From positions 1 through 9,797 of the forward strand of contig JAUWSP010000062.1 in the NCBI GenBank assembly GCA_030610025.1: DNA of 9,797 nt, written 5' to 3'. Below the pieces are notes generated by a model. It had not been told where the DNA came from, made no database searches, and saw nothing but the letters and a program-made list of their open reading frames with translations. The position numbers and the translations under genes were made by a program. Position 1 is the stretch's first letter; the number at the start of each line of letters is the position of its first letter. This document shows, in pieces, positions 6,329 to 9,797 of this stretch. The DNA comes from Acidobacteriota bacterium. Lineage in GTDB: Bacteria; Acidobacteriota; Thermoanaerobaculia; Multivoradales; JAHEKO01.

Positions 6329-7222
6329 CTAGGAGTCCGGAGACAGCGTCATGCCGAGAAACACGAAGGGGTCGCCATATTCACGGCGATCGTGCTCGAT
6401 CTTCTCCAGGATCAGCTGGCGGCGCGCCAGCACCGCCTTGAGCTCTCCGGGACTCAGGACCTTGCCGAGAGCCGCCTCGAGTTGAGGCTCTTCGAGAGAC
6501 CGGAGGACGCCGTAGAGCTCCGGGGTGAGGCTCACCGGGCGCTTCGTAAAACCCTCGGGTAGGCTCTTCTGCCGCCGAAAGGATCGCGTGTGGTCAATGA
6601 GATGGAGGCGCCAATCCGGCCGTGTCCAGAGCTGATTACCGAGGTTGTTGTCGAGGTTGTAGACCAGGGCGTCGAACAGCCTCATCGCCGCTCTCTGCCG
6701 AATGAGAAGCCGGGTATCCTCGGGTGCCAGCTTGAGACGCAACCGCTCCTGCTCGGTGATGGCATCCTCGACCCAGGCCACGACAGCTCCTTGGTGAGCC
6801 TGCACCCTTCGCAGCACGGTCACCGGCACCATCTCCAGACCGAGAAGTCGATCCAACAGATAGGCGGCCCGCTCGTAGCGAAAGCTGTCCTTGAAGTTGA
6901 GCTCGGGCGGTGACTTCTCGAAGTGCGTCAGACCTTTACGCTCGAAATCGAGATGTTTGTAGGCAGCGCTCATCCGGTAGCCGTCGTGCTCGAGCCAGAG
7001 ACGCACCGGCAGGGTCACCCCAACATCGAGGTTCTCCCTCTCGACGACCCGGCCTTCGAGAAGGATGGTCTCGATCTCCTGATCGGAAAGCTGCGACAGA
7101 TCCCTGGTGTCGACCGGATCTTCTTCTGGCTGGGCGCGCGCTCCGGCTGCCTGGAAGCCGACCGTTCCAGCCAGGGCAACCAGCAGAACGGGACCCGCCT
7201 TCTCCAGCTGCCTCCACATCAT
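6329..7222 (-). CDS. Exported FAM20C/HipA/PI3K-like atypical kinase-fold protein (297 aa)
   Basis: An N-terminal hydrophobic helix after RQLEK (residues 11-24, VLLVALAGTVGF) ending in ARA-Q (28-31) is a typical signal peptide with a signal peptidase I site, so the protein should work in the periplasm or outside. The mature part follows the FAM20C pattern as I recall it: AAYKHLD (K89, where FAM20C has its ATP-binding Lys), YERAAYLLDRLLGLEMVPVT (116-135, with E117 and the 'AA-LDR-L---VP-TV' signature), FDALVYNLDNNLGNQ (183-197, catalytic-type D191) and HLIDHTRSF (207-215, metal-binding-type D210). The usual DRH after the catalytic Asp is replaced by DNN. Such folds phosphorylate proteins, sugars or lipids; the substrate is unknown. 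The start is ATG at 7220-7222, supported by GGAG (plus-strand 7229-7232) 6 bases upstream. ATG at 7232-7234 adds four residues but has a badly spaced site. The gene lies 41 bases after the HD-GYP gene and 84 before the first NTT gene. Confidence 0.72.
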   Translation of the reverse strand: MMWRQLEKAGPVLLVALAGTVGFQAAGARAQPEEDPVDTRDLSQLSDQEIETILLEGRVVERENLDVGVTLPVRLWLEHDGYRMSAAYKHLDFERKGLTHFEKSPPELNFKDSFRYERAAYLLDRLLGLEMVPVTVLRRVQAHQGAVVAWVEDAITEQERLRLKLAPEDTRLLIRQRAAMRLFDALVYNLDNNLGNQLWTRPDWRLHLIDHTRSFRRQKSLPEGFTKRPVSLTPELYGVLRSLEEPQLEAALGKVLSPGELKAVLARRQLILEKIEHDRREYGDPFVFLGMTLSPDS

Positions 7223-7263
7223 TGCCGTCTCCATTCCTCTCTGGACTCCCCTGTTGCGAGGAC

Positions 7264-8424
7264 CTACTCGACCTCCGCCCGGGTTCCCTGGGAAAATTGC
7301 GCCTGAATCTCCTCGACCTCGTCTGTCCGACGCATGAGGGCCTCGACGCACTCCTTGTCCAGCGCCGCATCGGCCAGGCGCGTCAGAGCCGAGAACGCCG
7401 CCTCGTTGGTCCATGCCTCCTTGTAGGGACGGACGCTGGTCATGGCGTCGAAGATGTCGGCCACGGCGATGATCCTGGCTTCGATCGGGATCTCGGAGCC
7501 TCGCAGGCCGCGCGGATACCCGGTGCCATTCAGGGTCTCGTGGTGGCAAAGGACGATGTTGCGCAGCATCTCGATGTGCTGGAAGCTGTCGAGGCCGAAG
7601 TTCTGCAGCATGGAGTCGACCAGCTCCTGGCCCCGGGCTACGTGGGTCTTCATGAGCCGCATCTCCTCCTCGGTCAGACGCCCCGGCTTGAGCAGAATTC
7701 GGTCCGCCACCGCCAGCTTGCCGATGTCGTGCAGCGGAGCGAACATGAAGACATGCTCGAGATACTCGTCGTCGAAGCCATGCTCGTCGGCCAGCTCCAG
7801 AGCGATAAGTCGTGAGTACCGGGCCATCCGGTCCACGTGAGCGCCGGTCTCGGCATCGCGCTGGTTGGTCATGTCACGCGCCGTCCGGATGGCTGCCAGC
7901 AAGGTCCGAATGGCCGCCACCTCGTTGACCACGATCAGGCTGACCAGATGAGCGAACAGGTCCAGCTCGCCGAGGACCTCCGGTACGAAGGCTCCGGGAG
8001 TCCTCGAATCGAAGAAGACGAAGCCGAAGAACCGATTGTTGATCATCATGGCCTTGGTGAAGCTGGCCCGGTATCCGGCTTCCAGGATTCGCCGAGTGTG
8101 CTCGCTGGCGGTAACTGTCTGCAGCGACGTCAAGTCCTGGATCACTCGCGGGCGCCCCTGCTCGAGCACTTCGACCAGGGCAGCACAGTCAGCCAACCTC
8201 GCCTCGTAGTGGCTCAACGGATTGAAGTCCAGATCGGTGGCCACCAGCGTCTTCAGGAGATCCGTCGCCGGCTCGTAGACCGCGACCGCGATCCGATCGA
8301 CCGAGCTTACGCGGGCTTCGAGGGCACGGTGGACCGCAGCGATCTTCTGGCCAAGAGACAAACTCTGGTCCAGCTCGACGAGGCCGTCGATGTCTAGAAA
8401 GGTGGATCCCACAGCGGTGCTCAT
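7264..8424 (-). CDS. GAF-HD-GYP domain protein, probable c-di-GMP phosphodiesterase (386 aa)
   Basis: Cytoplasmic protein with no membrane segment. Residues about 20-168 look like a GAF sensor domain (RIAVAVYEPATDLLKTLVAT early; INNRFFGFVFFDSR late). Residues about 187-375 are HD-GYP: GAHVDRMARYSR (H196), PLHDIGKLAVADRILLKPGR (H232, D233, the IGK motif, then ILLKPG), KTHVARG (H261), H283, CHHETLNGTGYPRGLRG (H294, H295 and GYP 302-304) and VADIFDAMTSVRPY (D323). All expected metal ligands are present, so it is likely active in hydrolysing c-di-GMP or a related cyclic dinucleotide. The family usually has HHExxDGSGYP; here it is NGTGYP. The start is ATG at 8422-8424, with AGGAGG (plus-strand 8432-8437) 7 bases upstream. 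The ATG overlaps the upstream gene's stop in an ATGA. The frame stays open further upstream inside the preceding gene, but that extension has no family-like sequence. Confidence 0.92.
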   Translation of the reverse strand: MSTAVGSTFLDIDGLVELDQSLSLGQKIAAVHRALEARVSSVDRIAVAVYEPATDLLKTLVATDLDFNPLSHYEARLADCAALVEVLEQGRPRVIQDLTSLQTVTASEHTRRILEAGYRASFTKAMMINNRFFGFVFFDSRTPGAFVPEVLGELDLFAHLVSLIVVNEVAAIRTLLAAIRTARDMTNQRDAETGAHVDRMARYSRLIALELADEHGFDDEYLEHVFMFAPLHDIGKLAVADRILLKPGRLTEEEMRLMKTHVARGQELVDSMLQNFGLDSFQHIEMLRNIVLCHHETLNGTGYPRGLRGSEIPIEARIIAVADIFDAMTSVRPYKEAWTNEAAFSALTRLADAALDKECVEALMRRTDEVEEIQAQFSQGTRAEVE

Positions 8425-8437
8425 GACTTTGCCTCCT
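8421..8437 (-). promoter_or_regulatory. ATGA stop-start overlap with Shine-Dalgarno
   Basis: On the minus strand, AGGAGG (plus-strand 8432-8437) precedes ATGA, in which the HD-GYP start ATG (8422-8424) shares bases with the TGA stop (8421-8423) of the TPR gene. This is a standard layout for translational coupling and shows that the two proteins are made together. Confidence 0.85.
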
Positions 8438-9797
8438 GAGAGATCCCGATCCGCCGCAAGAGGTCCTCGTAGCGGGGGTCGGAGCGGATCGAATCGAACT
8501 CGGGATAGGCGACAACATGCAGGATCTGAGGTCGACGTTGTTCGTAGGCCCGCTCCAGCCATTCGAAGGCCAGGTCGGGGTCTTCCGCCGCGGCGTAATA
8601 CCTGGCCACCCGAAGAGTGGGCGATGAGGGCTTCTTGGCCAGGAAATCCGCCGCCGCCCGATCGGCACCCTTTGGGCCGCCTTCCTCGAAGCCACTCTCT
8701 ATCGCCTTCACGAAGGACGAGCCCGGTGGGTACTGGTTTCGCTGCTCTTCCAAGGCCTCTTCGTAGTCGCCCCGTAACCACAGGACCGTGGGCAACCAAC
8801 TGAGAACCAACCTGTCGTCAGGGAAGATCGCCAGCCACTGGCGGAGCTCGTCGAGCGCCTCGTCGTAGCGATGCGCCATCGTCAGATGGGCGACCACCGG
8901 CAGGACCGTGAGACGAGACAGGGGATCGACCCTGCGAGCCGCCATCACCTCCTCCACCGACCGCTCGTGGTCTCCGAGGATCATGTAGTAGTCGGCCATG
9001 CCGTGGCGAGCTATCGCATCGTTGGGATTGACCTTCAGAGCCCGTTGGAACTCTTCGACTCCTGCCTCGATGTCCCAGTGGTAGAACATCTTCACCCAGC
9101 CGGCCAGCGCGCGAGCTTCGCTCAGGTCGGGATCGATCTCCAAAGCCCTCCGGAAACCCTTCTCGGCCTCGGGCATTGCCTCCTCGAGGGGGGCACTGCC
9201 AAAGAAGCCGAGCAGGAAGTCACAGCTAGCCGATCCGGAAATCGCCGGCGCAAATTCAGGATCAATCGCCAGGGACTGCTCGAACAGCCTCTTGGCTTCG
9301 GAGAAATACTTCGACTCGAATCGACTCAGCAACGCCCGACCCTTCAGATAGAGCTCTTGGGCTTCCGGATTCGCCGGCTCCGAAGAAGCCAGGAGTCTCT
9401 GCTCCTCCGGAGTGAGCTCGACCTCGATCTCCGTCGCGATGGCACGGGCCACTTCACTCAGCAGGGCCAGGAGGTTCTCCAGGTCCCGATCGTAGCTCTC
9501 GGCCCAGAGGTGCTCGTCGGTGGTGCCATCGATGAGCTGAGCCGTGATGCGTACCTGACCGTCGGCCCGCAGGACCGAGCCCTCGACCAACGCCTCTACC
9601 CCCAGCTCCCGAGCGATCTCCGGAAGGGCTTTGTCGCTCGCCCTGTAACGCATGACCGAGGTGCGGGAGATCACCTTGAGATCCGAGATCTTGGCCAGGT
9701 CGGTGATCAGCGCGTCGTGCATCCCGTCCACGAAGTAGTCCTGCTCCGGGTCTCTCATCAGGTTGTCGAAGGGCAGGACGGCCAGGGAGCGAATTGC
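8421..9797 (-). CDS. TolB-like domain/TPR-repeat protein, 5' end off the window
   Basis: Partial gene: 458 residues plus the stop are visible, and the frame is open through the right edge. The fragment begins AIRSLAVLPFDNLMRDPEQD, so the ATG at 9756-9758 lies in the middle of a domain and is not the start. Residues about 4-120 form the TolB-like/FlgO-like module seen in many regulatory TPR proteins (AVLPFDNL, DYFVDGMHDALITDLAKI, VISRTSVMRY, ARELGVEALVEGSVLR, HLWAESYDRDL). From about 145 on come roughly six TPR units (e.g. AKRLFEQSLAIDPEFAPA, GVEEFQRALKVNPNDAIARH). The C-terminal FDSIRSDPRYEDLLRRIGI is typical of this family. In relatives the missing N-terminus is often a Ser/Thr kinase, a winged-helix DNA-binding domain or a cyclase-like domain; which one applies cannot be seen. 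It is probably a cytoplasmic signalling or scaffold protein working with the coupled HD-GYP enzyme. Confidence 0.88.
   Translation of the reverse strand, partial: AIRSLAVLPFDNLMRDPEQDYFVDGMHDALITDLAKISDLKVISRTSVMRYRASDKALPEIARELGVEALVEGSVLRADGQVRITAQLIDGTTDEHLWAESYDRDLENLLALLSEVARAIATEIEVELTPEEQRLLASSEPANPEAQELYLKGRALLSRFESKYFSEAKRLFEQSLAIDPEFAPAISGSASCDFLLGFFGSAPLEEAMPEAEKGFRRALEIDPDLSEARALAGWVKMFYHWDIEAGVEEFQRALKVNPNDAIARHGMADYYMILGDHERSVEEVMAARRVDPLSRLTVLPVVAHLTMAHRYDEALDELRQWLAIFPDDRLVLSWLPTVLWLRGDYEEALEEQRNQYPPGSSFVKAIESGFEEGGPKGADRAAADFLAKKPSSPTLRVARYYAAAEDPDLAFEWLERAYEQRRPQILHVVAYPEFDSIRSDPRYEDLLRRIGISQEAKS

Noticed and set aside
7235..7549. N-terminal extension of the kinase-like protein into the HD-GYP gene
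   Set aside because: The frame is open, but the added residues are an Arg/Gly-rich shadow of the HD-GYP coding sequence. A signal peptide begins right after the internal ATGs, which have the better ribosome site.
8425..8799. N-terminal extension of the HD-GYP protein into the TPR gene
   Set aside because: The extension is low-complexity Gly/Arg/Pro shadow sequence, whereas the ATG at 8422-8424 has an ideal AGGAGG and an ATGA overlap.
9756..9758. ATG as the start of the TPR gene
   Set aside because: The frame continues upstream to the edge with the expected AVLPFDNL strand of the TolB-like domain, so this Met is internal and the gene is cut by the window.

Overview
The window is a compact, high-GC stretch (roughly 60% G+C by eye) with six genes, all on the minus strand. 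Transcription therefore runs from the right edge to the left edge. Two genes are cut by the window: the first in the transcriptional order (5' end missing, right edge) and the last (3' end missing, left edge). Gaps between genes are -4, 41, 84, 54 and 22 bases with the starts chosen here, so this could be one operon or two. No gene-free stretch exceeds 300 bases. I saw no tRNA, rRNA, CRISPR array, insertion sequence or convincing intrinsic terminator. The organism is probably a free-living high-GC bacterium. The TolB-like/TPR protein and the NTT-HEAT proteins remind me of Acidobacteriota (Thermoanaerobaculia-like) genomes, but that placement is a weak inference.

In transcriptional order: (1) 9797-8421, the C-terminal part of a TolB-like-domain/TPR protein of a type often attached to a sensor or kinase module. 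(2) 8424-7264, a GAF-HD-GYP protein with all expected metal ligands, translationally coupled to gene 1 through an ATGA overlap. (3) 7222-6329, an exported protein with a signal peptide and what looks like a FAM20C/HipA/PI3K-like atypical kinase fold. (4) and (5) 6244-3368 and 3313-434, two tandem paralogues of about 958 residues. Each joins an NTT-type (Tlc/Npt, ATP/ADP translocase family) membrane domain to a long HEAT-repeat tail. (6) 411 to beyond position 1, a cyclic-nucleotide-binding-fold protein that starts with GTG.

The most interesting reading is functional. A kinase-like enzyme predicted to act outside the cytoplasm sits directly upstream of two nucleotide-translocator-like proteins. 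Extracytoplasmic kinases need ATP where none is normally found, so the pair may form an ATP-supply and protein- (or glycan-) phosphorylation system. Nearby genes would add nucleotide-signal sensing: HD-GYP (c-di-GMP) and a CNB fold. NTT-HEAT-CNB fusions are known in other bacteria. Here the CNB part is a separate adjacent gene, which supports a physical association. Everything beyond family recognition is inference.

Regulatory signals: a 21-bp dyad ends one base before the Shine-Dalgarno of the first NTT gene; a TATAAT-type promoter candidate lies between the two NTT genes; and a 12-bp perfect palindrome overlaps the Shine-Dalgarno of the second NTT gene.
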